Positions 37,401-47,410 of a stretch of DNA of 64,000 nt are shown one piece after another. The translations under genes were made by a program, and so were the position numbers. The stretch's first letter is position 1. Each line of letters opens with the position of its first letter. Under the pieces are notes generated by a model. It saw only the letters and a program-made list of their open reading frames with translations, had not been told where the DNA came from and did not search any database. This DNA comes from Apostichopus japonicus. Its lineage: Eukaryota > Echinodermata > Holothuroidea > Aspidochirotida > Stichopodidae. The stretch lies in contig NC_092580.1 in assembly GCF_037975245.1 (NCBI RefSeq), positions 17,122,001 through 17,186,000 of the forward strand. Reading direction: 5' to 3'.

Positions 37401-40009
37401 GTACAAACTCTACTTGTGAAAGCCATTTTATCTGCAGTCTGAACCATTTTGCAAAAATTACTTTCCAATATATCTCGTCCTTCACTGTGCCATAATACAG
37501 GGTTACACAAAAGGTTTATATGTACTGTACTGAAAGGTGCTACCACAGAACTGTCAACAATGACAACAATAACAACAACAACATTAATATATAATATCTG
37601 TTGACAAGGATATTGTAAGCAATCACAAAACTATACATTACAAACTCTAAAATCAATATTTCAAGAACTTTTGATACATGTCAACAAAAAAAGTCACCTA
37701 TTAACGACAGGTAAAGCGAAATATGTGAAATTCTGCTGGATCCTCCCATTTAAGTATGTGTTAGAAGCTACTTACCACTAAACCCCCAATGTTATTCTCT
37801 GTTGTAAGGCAATGGTGCAGCCACTCAAAGTCCTCATAAATTCTCTCCACTTTAAAATGCTTGGAAGATACATCCAGCTAAAAAATATAAATATATAAAG
37901 AAATAGCAAATTATAAATACTGATAATAATCGTTGTCATCATCATCAGATAGTTCCACAAGAAAAGAACACCCCAGAATACTCTATTTTGGAGATAATAT
38001 GGCCTGGCAAATTTTTAAGAATTTTTTTCTGGAAGTCTACCAGTCTTACTCTTTGTCAAGTGTTAACATTTGGCAAGTTTTTATGTCCAAAAAAATTTAT
38101 CAAAATAACACAGAATGATCAATACTGACTGTATGTACAGAGGTATGAAGGTTTGGTGAGTAGGAGGATACCAGCTTTGGTCAAGTAAACTCCCTTGCAA
38201 GTAGATCATAGGCCTACAGTTATTATTTGTTTCATTTCAGTGTCTACAAACTGATGGAGGATGATACCAATTTATTATATATCTTTGAATATCATCTTAA
38301 TCCGATCCAAGTGACTAGTTGTTCCTAGGACAACCAACAAAGTTTGAAATTTGTTCATCTTAGATGACTGGAGGGCCATTAAAACTTGGCCTTGGATGGT
38401 TTGATTTGGGGAGCACTTAATATCTTACTAGTGATTGCTCAGTGAGTAAATCATTCATGTTCTAAGTAGTTGACAAACCACAGAGGGATTTATATGTGAA
38501 AAGCAGGATCTTGTATTGCTTACAATGTCAGCTGATCCTAGGAGTGGTGTGACCAAAATTTGGATGGCCAAATTGTTATTATATCTTACCAGTCTGAGCT
38601 TTTAACAAACCGTACAAAGTCTGAGTGAATTACATAGTACAAATTTACGCTTACTATGAGTATAACGCAGAACGATTGCATCCAATAAGATAAACACATA
38701 TAAGACAAACAAATGTAGACAAAGTTTTGTTAAAAATTCAAACTTAGAGATTATAATTGAACCAAGGTTCCGCAAATTTGCTTACCTTGGTTGTCTCAAC
38801 TGTAAATATAATGTTTTCACCATCTTTAACAGCATCCGTGATCAATGTTTTGTACCATGGTTGGAATGGTGTGGTTTTGTTTTTATTTCCTCCTCCATTA
38901 TTAAAAATTTGAGGAACTTGTCTTGGTTCTGGCTCTTTAGGAGTGTTTTCCGCTGAAACTTTGCTTGGTTGAGTTTCTTTACTAGCTTTGGTGTCTGTTG
39001 AGCTTGTCTCAGTTGGGAGATCACCCGTTGCCTCCGGTTCATCTTTATCTTCTTGTTTCTCCTCATCAGCTACCAGTAACCCTTCATCTCCATTTTGTTT
39101 ATGTGTATCCTGTTCCAGTGGAGAGGTATCTGGACTTTCTTTAGACAGTTCATCTGATGATTCAGCAGGAGGAACTTGGTTTGACACCTCAGGAGGATCT
39201 AATGGGCTGGTCTCCATTTTATTTGGGGAACTTTCACTTGATGAATCATCAATGTCTGCTTGATTCTCACCATCCTGTAGATCAAAGTTACTATAGGTAA
39301 TAAGCACGGTGATGGGCAATGATAATATTTTTTTAACGGATCTAATGCTTGTATTACTATTATGTATGCTCTTTTACCAATATTACTGCAGTACCAATGC
39401 CAACATTTCTCTTTAGTGTGTCACTCCCGACCTGGAAGCATCAATGAAGTTCAATAATAATGTTCAAGCAAATCAGTTGTGGAAGATGGACCTAGATTAG
39501 TAACTCCTTGAATAATACACAAAATTTGCCAACAGTGAGTACATATAATATAAAAGAAAAGGAATGACAAGTAAATATTTGGAGACCTGATTACCAAGTG
39601 TTGTCGACTCAACATACTTATACATACTCAATATAATAGTTAGGCTAAATGAGCTTTTCTGTTGTTAGTTTGCTAGTGTTGGCCTAGGGATTCACTAACA
39701 CAAATGTAGTCTATTACAAGGCATTAATCAAATAAGCCTAGCACTGGGTTACAAAAGGTATAGCGAAAATGACGTTGTTAAGCTAGATGAAGGCTAGGCC
39801 TAGATCTACTCATGTCGGTATTGCTAGTACGTTTGCTACCTATGTACACAGTGATATTGCATGCTATGCTAACGTTGGGCTGGCCTAACGTTAGGTTAGG
39901 TCCTTTGACGGCTAGGATGTTGTTGAATTTGAAAGGGCTTATCAGTAATCTGGTACTAAATTACTCCGAAGAAAAACAGTACTAAATCACAGAAGTATAT
40001 ATTCACCAT
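31440..40009 (-). CDS. SNX-BAR sorting nexin (PX + BAR), about 503 aa with long acidic N-terminus
   Basis: Exons in gene order: 40007-40009 (ATG only), 38786-39274, 37776-37877, 37159-37252, 35859-35971, 34988-35177, 34134-34221, 33724-33850, 32950-33039, 32397-32462, 31440-31589. All junctions are GT-AG and the total of 1512 nt closes in frame. Residues 2-125 are acidic and Ser/Pro-rich. The PX domain spans about 135-267, with VERIYEDFEWLHHCL (174-188) followed by GGLV and IPPLPLKP (199-206). Residues 268-503 are the helical BAR region, ending LDQYKKQRIIDFQKAL...LLAKDLSSIKTMELDGS. The PX core matches SNX5/SNX6 (EDFxWLH...GLIIPPxPxKP); the C-terminal helix fits SNX1/2 and SNX5/6 about equally. 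Such proteins bend endosomal membrane in retromer/ESCPE-1-type sorting. The ATG-only first exon is an inference; an internal Met is the alternative start. Confidence 0.88.
36728..36765 (+). other. Repeat fragment with hammerhead-like core motif
   Basis: CTGAAGA, then a perfect 5-bp hairpin (ATCCT-GCT-AGGAT), then TGAAAC. This matches the CUGANGA / stem II / GAAA core spacing of hammerhead ribozymes. I cannot find the pairings for stems I and III, so activity is doubtful. A decayed second copy occurs at 52162-52190. It is likely a remnant of a retroelement terminal repeat, inside a sorting nexin intron. Confidence 0.35.
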
Positions 40010-40779
40010 TTCAATTCATCGGTTCTCGATGAGTTGCCAATAAGAGTCGAAAGCACTGTAGACGTGCACGGCAGGATATAGATTGTTAGTTACCACTGCA
40101 AGTTGCTGAGACACTGAGAGATGACAAGAAATATCTATCATGATTGATTGTATACTGTGTAGAATGCGTATGGTCTCCAGACCTGTTTTGTATGATAATC
40201 TGCGCAGTTCAATGTTATTTTGTGTATGTATACAAACATCCTGAAGTTAGCATCCAAACGGACAGCAATCTACAATATTAGGGGCGTGTAGCTGATTATA
40301 CCAAAGAAAATATTTTATCTATGTAAATATCAGGAAAAACTACTGTATCCTGGACTACTGTAGGGCAGGGCTGTCACCAGTAACAGCTCACAACACTATC
40401 ATAGTAACAATATTCCCATGTAATATCAGAGAGATTTGAGCTCTTCATAACTTTGCGAGCCTTCTCTCAACTTGACTGTTTGTTGATTGTGGGACAACGA
40501 ACCATGTGTCACAATCATTTAGGGCAGATATGGTATTAAAAATACACATGCTATTCGCGGGCAGAATAACAGAGTGGAATACGCCCGTGGATATTTTATG
40601 CGGGTGGTTATAGTGTATAGTTACCTCTTGATCGTAGAGCCACCGTACTACAATATACTGTAGAACAACCCTTCAGTGGTAGTTGAACAAATTTACTGCT
40701 TAATTACTAGCGCTAATAAATGTATAGCAATTTTATCCAGTGAAATAAATACTTTGATATTGCCGATATACTAGTGTAG
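40010..40779. other. Promoter-side flank of the sorting nexin
   Basis: About 770 bp between the proposed sorting nexin start and the Gypsy LTR. It should hold the native promoter and 5' UTR. No coding frame or named motif recognised. Confidence 0.35.
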
Positions 40780-41139
40780 TGTAACAGGTGGAAAATTCAA
40801 AGAGTAGCCTAAGACACCATCTGTGGCACTGTGTGTTCTTTATTGTGAATCTTGATGTGTTTGTTACCAAACAAACTCTCCTCTTCAAACTCATCCAGTC
40901 TTCATGAATATACCTGAAATCTACATGAAAGTATACCCTGAGAACTGCAGGATTGGCTGATAACTAAAGATAAAGTATGAGTTATGACATACACATCTAA
41001 AATAGCAAGAGTGATGCATCTGTCACCATAACACTCGTGGTTGTAAAAAGAGGTTGAAGTTCCCAAAATTTCAGCAACATATTCAACTCAGTGAAACAGA
41101 GGGCAGTATCCACAATTACATCTTAATGTGCCTGTTACA
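40780..41139 (-). repeat. 3' LTR of a Ty3/Gypsy element (360 bp)
   Basis: On the minus strand the segment starts TGTAACAGGCAC and ends CACCTGTTACA, so it is bounded by TG...CA and a 9-bp terminal inverted repeat (TGTAACAGG/CCTGTTACA). A minus-strand AATAAA lies at 40839-40844, about 60 bases from the 3' end, as expected for the R region. The bases just upstream (41140-41155) form a purine tract, AAAGGAGGGGGTGTG. The matching 5' LTR was not found upstream of gag. Confidence 0.8.
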
Positions 41140-41789
41140 CACACCCCCTCCTTTAGCATTGTCGTCCCTGACAATAGCTGGAATTACTGAAAACTTTGAA
41201 TAACAACTTTTGAAACAATTTAGTATGAAAAATATGAATGCATAGCTTTCAGAAAAGTAATATTAAAAAAAGTACCAATACAACACCGTCACCACTTGAA
41301 GGACGCCCAAATGGCAAACCAACACATCTAAAGGATACATGTTGTAAATACAGTTTTGTTTCGACCTAATAAGAAATAATCGGCAGATCTAGCTAGCACA
41401 AGTCCTTCTAGCTATTCTTTACTAATTGTCGGCTAGACAACATGCGCGCAATGAGTAACTGGGTTTCACATATTTTGTCGAGCATATTGCCCTATCTATA
41501 TCTACAGCAAAACCTATCTCTTCTTGGGTCACAGAACGGGGCAAATTGTGTGGATAAGAGTGCTGTCCCGCATTTTGCCTAAAACTTCTGCGTGGTGGGG
41601 CTTCAACGACATCATCAATACCAGATTAATTATTGTTCACACGGCACCCTTTAACGACATCAGTTACACCAGGTTGTTGAAAGCATCCCCTTGGTTGTCA
41701 CTGCATGTCTGTGTGACTGTCATCCATAGGTTCTTCCATAATCAGAGCTCTCTCTCTCTCTTCTGGCTTCAGACTGTATTCTAAGACAA

Positions 41790-43121
41790 TGCTTCATCAC
41801 CTAGCTCTGTCACCATTGTTCACTTCACTGGAAACACCATCCAGTGGCCCATGGTTGACAGTAGCTGGGGGAGGGGCATCGACTACCAGTGTCTTTGTAT
41901 CTAGCAGGTCACGACGGTTTAGTGCTTTAACAGAACCATCTCCAACTAGAGTTGTACTACATAGACTGGGCCATCAGGGTCTGGTCGGCTAATCACTTTG
42001 TGTGGGATGTCATCCCAGGTATCTTGTATTTTGTGTCTACTCAGGTGACGTTTCCTGGTAAACACTCTGGTACCAAGTTGTAGATCTGTGTCAGGCTGGG
42101 CCTGATTATCCAGTCTCTGAATTCTCCTCAACATCTCACTGTTGGTCTTGGCAGCGGCAGCCTCAAATGCCCTGTTCAACCTTGACTGGTGATTTTCTAC
42201 CCAAGAATCTTCTATCTCTATGCCCAAGAGATGATCTACAGGGAGGGCAGGTTCCCGTCCAAAAAACAGATAGTGAGGTGCATACCCTGTGCTGGAGTGA
42301 GGGGTTGCATTATAAGCATAGATGAGCTCTAGCAGATGACTTGGCCAGGACCTCCTCTTGTCGGCCGACAGGATTCGTAATCGGTCATGCGCGCAGAGTG
42401 CGGTTGAAACGTTCACACTGAGCATTCCCCCTCTGGATGGTACGGAGTGTCCTGGATTTGTGAATACCATACAGCTGGCACAAATGTCGAATGACACTAC
42501 TCTTAAAGTTTCTCCCTTGGTCACTGTGCAGTCTGAGCGGCACTCCAAACCTAACGAACCAATCCTTAACAAGAACCTTTGCCACCATCTCAGCTCGTTG
42601 ATCTCTGGTCGGTATGACCTGAGTGAATTTTGTAAAAATGTCTGTAAGTACTAAGACATTTTCATAGCCACTGGAACTTTTCTCCAATATGATGAAGTCC
42701 ATCGCCAATATTTCTAAGGGTTTCTTTGCAGTGAGGCTATACCCGTCCATCTTTGTTTGTACTCTTTTTCCATGGAGATGCTCATAGCTTTGGCCAATGA
42801 GCATCTCTGGCATTTCTGACAGTAGTCTGTAAACTCAACCACCATTCCTGGCCAGAAACAGCGTTTTTGGATGAGTTGAAGGGTCTGATCTGGTGACTGG
42901 TGCCCGACCTCGTCATGGAGAGACTTTAGGACCGTCTCTTTCAGGGTCTGGGGTAGGCATAACTGTAACGTTTCATGCCCTCCCAGGATTACTCTTCTGT
43001 ACAACAAACCATTGTCATTGTGGAGCTTCTTCCAATCTCTTACTACTCTTCGAACTAATGGTACCTCTTGTTTTAACATTTTATGTTCAGGCTCTGTTCC
43101 TTTATTCCAGAAGTGCCACAC
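41790..43121 (-). pseudogene. Gypsy integrase (frameshifted)
   Basis: The first frame (43121-42714) carries the H2C2 zinc-binding module: LHDEVGHQ followed by CQKCQRC. The next frame (42813-42385) has the catalytic core with AMDFI, LHSDQGRNF and GNAQCERFNRTL, which supply D, D and E of the integrase triad. A shift near 42390 leads to the third frame (to 41946), with HDRLRILSAD, YNATPHSSTGYAPHYLFFGR and a basic C-terminal domain. A further shift near 41947 continues to about 41790. At least three frame changes make it a pseudogene. Confidence 0.85.
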
Positions 43122-43160
43122 CCTTTTGAATATAGGGTCACTCGGCTGCAGTTGAATCAG

Positions 43161-44075
43161 TCAATCTGGTTGACTCGATGGCAAGGTAGATGTTGATGCT
43201 GGCCTGGTGTTAGCAGATCTGCAGCTGATTTCTCGTAACCATACCTGGTCGGTATTATCACAAACTTTCTGCACCAGCTCAGGTGGGATCAAGGATGTAT
43301 GTGTATGTGCTTTTTCCAATCGTTCTGCAAGAATCTGTTCAAATCTCACCGTCTGTGGTTCTGTTCCAGGCTGAGTCTTGTAACTGAGTGAGTCTGCATT
43401 CTGGTTGCTTTTACCACTTCTATATTTCACTTTGAATCTGAAAGGTGACAGTTCAGCCACCCGTCGTGTTTCTGTTGCTCCCAGTTTAGATGATGTTTGG
43501 AGATAACTTAGTGGATTTTTATCTATCCACACCACAAACTCGGCTCCAATCAGCAAATCTCTGAACTTCTCGGTGATTGCCCACTTTAAGGCCAGCAGTT
43601 CCAATTTCATACTGCTGTAGTTTTCCATATTCTTTTCATGAGGCCTTAGCCCTCTACTTGCATAGGCTAGAACTATTACTTTGTCACCTTGTTTATGTGA
43701 CAGCACTGCACCAAGTCCATGAAGAGGTGCACTTTTCTTTGCATAGCCCGGCACAAACCTCCTGTAATAGCCTTTTTTCATCTCCGGGCAGTTTCTCTTT
43801 ATGTGATTGGGTGAGTTGCAATTGAAGCAGAGCCTCTTGCCAGGAGGGTGTTGTTGTTTCCCTCTAGAGACAAATTCTAACAACTGCGTAATCTGTGCAT
43901 GTTGAGCCTTAATTTGTCTTGATTGCTCTTTCACCATGGTTTCGATAGAGTTATCGTCAGCAGTCAGTTCCTCATTTGCAACATTTCTTGGTTTTGGGTA
44001 AGTATTGGTTGAGCGCCCATACCATGATAGACTCTGCGAGCACCCCCCCCCCCCTTCAGATTGCTCTCCCTGCAT
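43161..44075 (-). pseudogene. Gypsy gag zinc knuckle fused in frame to RNase H (RT deleted), 304-codon ORF
   Basis: The ORF has a CCHC knuckle, CFNCNSPNHIKRNC, at residues about 82-95. Directly after CPEMKK comes GYYRRFVPGYAKKSAPLHGL, which in intact elements lies at the end of reverse transcriptase, and then GLGAVLSHKQ of RNase H. Two stretches are therefore missing: most of protease plus RT, and the RT/RNase H connection including the first catalytic Asp. Remaining RNase H landmarks are MKLELLALKWA, VVWIDKNPLSYL and SGKSNQNADSL. Both joins keep the frame. The upstream gag pieces (44126-44326, 44366-44560) are in other frames. Confidence 0.8.
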
Positions 44076-44600
44076 GTAGCAAATGAAGGGTCTAGTGCCA
44101 TGATTCTATCATAAAGGTCGACCAGCTAGTCCAACGAGCATGTCACCAGGTCTTCCGAGTCCACCTCCATCTGCCTGTAAGAGAAGAACCGCTGCTGGAG
44201 AAGAGCTAGGCTCTCACCATCTCCAAATACTTTCAGTAGGACCTGAAATATCTTCTCAGCTCCTCTGCCCACTATCTCTTTCCTTACCATCCAGATGGTC
44301 AAGAATGTATGCTGGTTGCTCGCCAACAGCCATTCCCCTCGATATCATTTGTCCTCTAACATCTGCTACCCATTAGGCGATAGTCTGATCTCCTGGCTTC
44401 TGGAGCGGTCTTTGAATCTTTCCAGACGTCGGTCGTGGGAGATGTGCATCCGCCTTATCACGGGTGTGACGTCTGCAGCACTTGAGACAATGTTTTCCAG
44501 TTCCTGCTGCTCAAGCTTAGCTTTCATGATATCACCGAATATATATAAATATATGATCATGTTTAGAGCCCCTTTTTATACCACCAATCTATTGTTATAA

Positions 44601-45745
44601 CGAACGGAAGGAGAACAAATAATTAATCCTTCTTAAAGGTATGCTGTATTGGCGCCAAATATGCTAGATATTCAAATATGGTCACCTTTGGTCAAAATTT
44701 CTTGAACTGTTTTTATTACAATCTTCGAGGAAATTTTCCTGACTTAAACCGTACATTCAGTCATCTTTTATGTTCCTTAAAAATGTCTGAGAAAAATTTG
44801 GAGAGTAAAGCCCTCCATGAAATACTTTTTGAAAACTTCTAGGAATTATAGCTTGCTATAATTTGGGACCTATCCTGACTACCTTTAAGCTTGGGATGGG
44901 GAGTGGAGGGGGCTAAATAGGAGACTTCGGTCTCAGTTTCGATGCTAATTAGATTGTATTCTGAATTTAAAGCACATGGAAAATTAACTTTATCTGTCAG
45001 GCTGGCACTTTCACGAACTTGGATCGGTAGGCTCATATGAGATGAAACTATTGAGCATTTTGTGACGCTTCGGTGTATGGAAAAGGTAACTCACTGGTAA
45101 CAAATATGTTACATGAGCAAGGTACAGTAGACAGACAAAGCATTACGAACTTTACCTTCATCTTTGGCGTCCCTTATTGCCATGCATAGTGTACTATACT
45201 GTATACAGAACATAGGAATTTACGCTATGTACAGCTGTAATGTGCAATCGCCTAGCACAGAAAAGATAGTAAGGAGCAACCTCTAATTTGAGACCTGGGA
45301 ATTTCTCACCGTTACATGCAACGGCCGTTCAAGGAAAAGGTATTGTCAGCAAACTAAAGTCAACTTAGTTTACTGTATTGTTTACAGCAAGTTAGACAGA
45401 ACTAGTTTCGTCAGTACATTAGTTTAGAAGCTATGTTGGTTCAGAACCGAGTTGTCAGATACCGCGGCGTTGTTTTTGTTTTCGCGCATCACCCCTAGCC
45501 TATATACCTTACTATATCAATACAAATGTTAAACGCAATGCATGTTGCTAGTTAATATTAATACTGACCTAGGCTCTAGGCTCAGAACAGCAAGTACAGG
45601 ACTAACAGAGTATGACAAGACCAGCTCTTGGCTTAACTAAATTACCCAGCAACCACATAGTTCCCATTATAGCCTGTAGGCCAAATGAAGAAAATATTAT
45701 GGTAACTTCACACACTAACAACATTACTTTGGACTTAGTTTAGAC
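44601..45745. other. Intergenic; no gene seen
   Basis: Contains a near-perfect palindrome at 44843-44866 (AATTATAGC-TTGCTATAATT) and GGCCTAGG-like words at 45495-45680. This lies about 2 kb upstream of the death-fold gene. No coding frame recognised. Confidence 0.4.
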
Positions 45746-46610
45746 GGTCACACTAATTAGCGTCAACTCACGACAACTCACGACAACTCAAGACAACTCA
45801 AGACAACAGGTTTAAAATAACATCAAATACAATTGATGTTATCAGAGTATATCTGGAAACACGTTTAAAAGTGACTGGAACCAGCGTGCATACAGATCTT
45901 TCAAGGGAAAAAATGTTTTTGTCGTAAAAATCGCCAACTTTTTCCTAACGTTGAATTAGACGACGTGATGCTATTGCGATTGCGCAATGCCATTGGACCG
46001 AACCATTATAATATGAGTGGGTTTGTGCTAGGTTTGGAAAGTACCTTGTGTACAGTGTCGGTAAGGTGGGTTGTCGTAGTAATAAAGCACCAAAGTATGG
46101 TGAATGAACTCCAAATCAAATTATTTAATGTTTTAAAATAATGAATACTTCTTATTATTTTTCCATTTTAATTTACATATGTTATTATTAATTTTACAGA
46201 GTCTTGCTTACTATCATCTTGCCCGGTTTTATTATTCTCTCCGTCAAATCATTGAATGTTTTTAAAATAATGAATACTTATTGTTTTTCCATTGTAATTT
46301 ACATATGTTATTGAAAAATTACACTTACCTGTAGTGTAATGGTTCGGTCCAATGTCATTGCGCAAGCGCAATGGCATCACGTCGTCCAATTCAACGTTAG
46401 AAAAAAGTTGGCGATTTTTACGACAAAAACATTTTTTCCCGTGAAAGATCTGTATGCACGCTGGTTCCAGTCACTTTTAAACGTGTTTCCAGATATACTC
46501 TGATAACATCAATTGTATTTGATGGTATTTGATGGTATTTTAAACCTGTTGTCTTGAGTTGTCTTGAGTTGTCGTGAGTTGTCGTGAGTTGACGCTAATT
46601 AGTGTGACCC
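45746..46610. mobile_element. 865-bp terminal-inverted-repeat element (MULE-like MITE or foldback)
   Basis: The two ends are long inverted repeats of about 265-270 bp each (45746 to about 46012 and about 46338-46610). They begin GGTCACACTAATTAGCGTC and carry a run of five 10-bp units (CGACAACTCA/AGACAACTCA) near each tip. An identical 10-bp word, TAGTTTAGAC, flanks both ends (45736-45745 and 46611-46620) as the target duplication. The middle has two diverged direct copies of an about 80-bp AT-rich block (46113-46198 and 46244-46323). No ORF, so it is non-autonomous. Long TIRs with a 9-10-bp duplication fit the Mutator superfamily best; hAT (8 bp) is less likely. Confidence 0.88.
46113..46323. 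repeat. Direct duplication inside the inverted-repeat element
   Basis: The block TTTAAAATAATGAATACTT...ATTTACATATGTTATT occurs twice (46113-46198, 46244-46323), separated by about 45 bases that include a pyrimidine-rich stretch. Confidence 0.75.
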
Positions 46611-47410
46611 TAGTTTAGACGCACACTAACAATGCATTTATTTCACCACGACTGCGAAGCCACGGCAGAGAGCCATTGGCGTCTGTTTTCCCCTTGTATA
46701 GTCTGTACAGCACTGTCATTTAATGTGTTGTGGTGGGATTGCAATATTGCGACTCATTGTTATAAACATGCAGTGCCCCATGTATTACAGTGTTCTTTAT
46801 TTGCTTCATTAATCTTTACTGTGAAACGTTAAGTCATTTATTTACATCTTTGATTGTATTGGCCTAGAAGTTGGATACCACTAAATCATATTAGGCCAGT
46901 TCCACGAAACATTGAAATAATCGGTAATTGGCATTGTCTCGATTGTCACATGAGCTAATCGGTAATAACCGATTATCATATAATCATTCGAACACTAGTG
47001 ACCATGATGCCATTAATTTTTGTAAAGGGTGTCTACTGATTTAAGGTGTATTCTGCAATTAATCCCAGCTCTTATTAGTTTCACCATCACAGTATTGGCC
47101 TAGTCCAAACGCTATTCCTGTAATACCCTAACGGTATTATTAGATTGTATCTAGTGGTGCAGCTATTTATTTTACCCAACTGTGGAGAAAAAGGGTTACT
47201 TTAATAGTATCACTAGTATTAATAGTAACACTGCTAGTGATTGCTTACCCTATCATTAGCCTCTGTAAATACAAAGTTACCAAGTTCATTCCTGCCATAC
47301 ATGGCCTATTAAACTACCTGTTGGGGAACAGGTCTTGCAAATGCTCATTCTTATGTTCTCTTACCTTCTAGATTTTTGTTGTCAATCGGTGAAAGGTCAT
47401 TATATGAACC

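Larger units (their letters stand above)
40780..44600 (-). mobile_element. Decayed Ty3/Gypsy LTR retrotransposon, RT-deleted, 5' LTR missing
   Basis: The order on the minus strand is gag remnants (44560 to about 44130, two frames), gag zinc knuckle joined to RNase H (44075-43161), integrase zinc-binding and core (43121-42385), integrase C-terminus (42572 to about 41790), polypurine tract (41141-41155) and 3' LTR (40780-41139). RNase H before integrase is the Ty3/Gypsy order. Frameshifts and stops break pol, and nearly all of reverse transcriptase is absent, so the copy cannot be autonomous. No env or chromodomain was recognised. TTGGCGCCAA at about 44651 could be a relic primer-binding site. 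Confidence 0.88.

Noticed and set aside
38988-39263. 91-codon Ser-rich plus-strand frame
   Set aside because: Antisense shadow of the acidic, Ser/Glu-rich sorting nexin exon 2.
41524-41992. Plus-strand frames of 86 and 67 codons
   Set aside because: Antisense to the Gypsy pol 3' end and its non-coding tail.
44601-45745. 5' LTR of the Gypsy element
   Set aside because: I looked for TGTAACAGG/CCTGTTACA ends and similarity to 40780-41139 and found neither.
45746-45800. CRISPR-like array of 10-bp repeats
   Set aside because: Units are contiguous without spacers, lie in a transposable-element end and are mirrored at the other end; the genome is animal.
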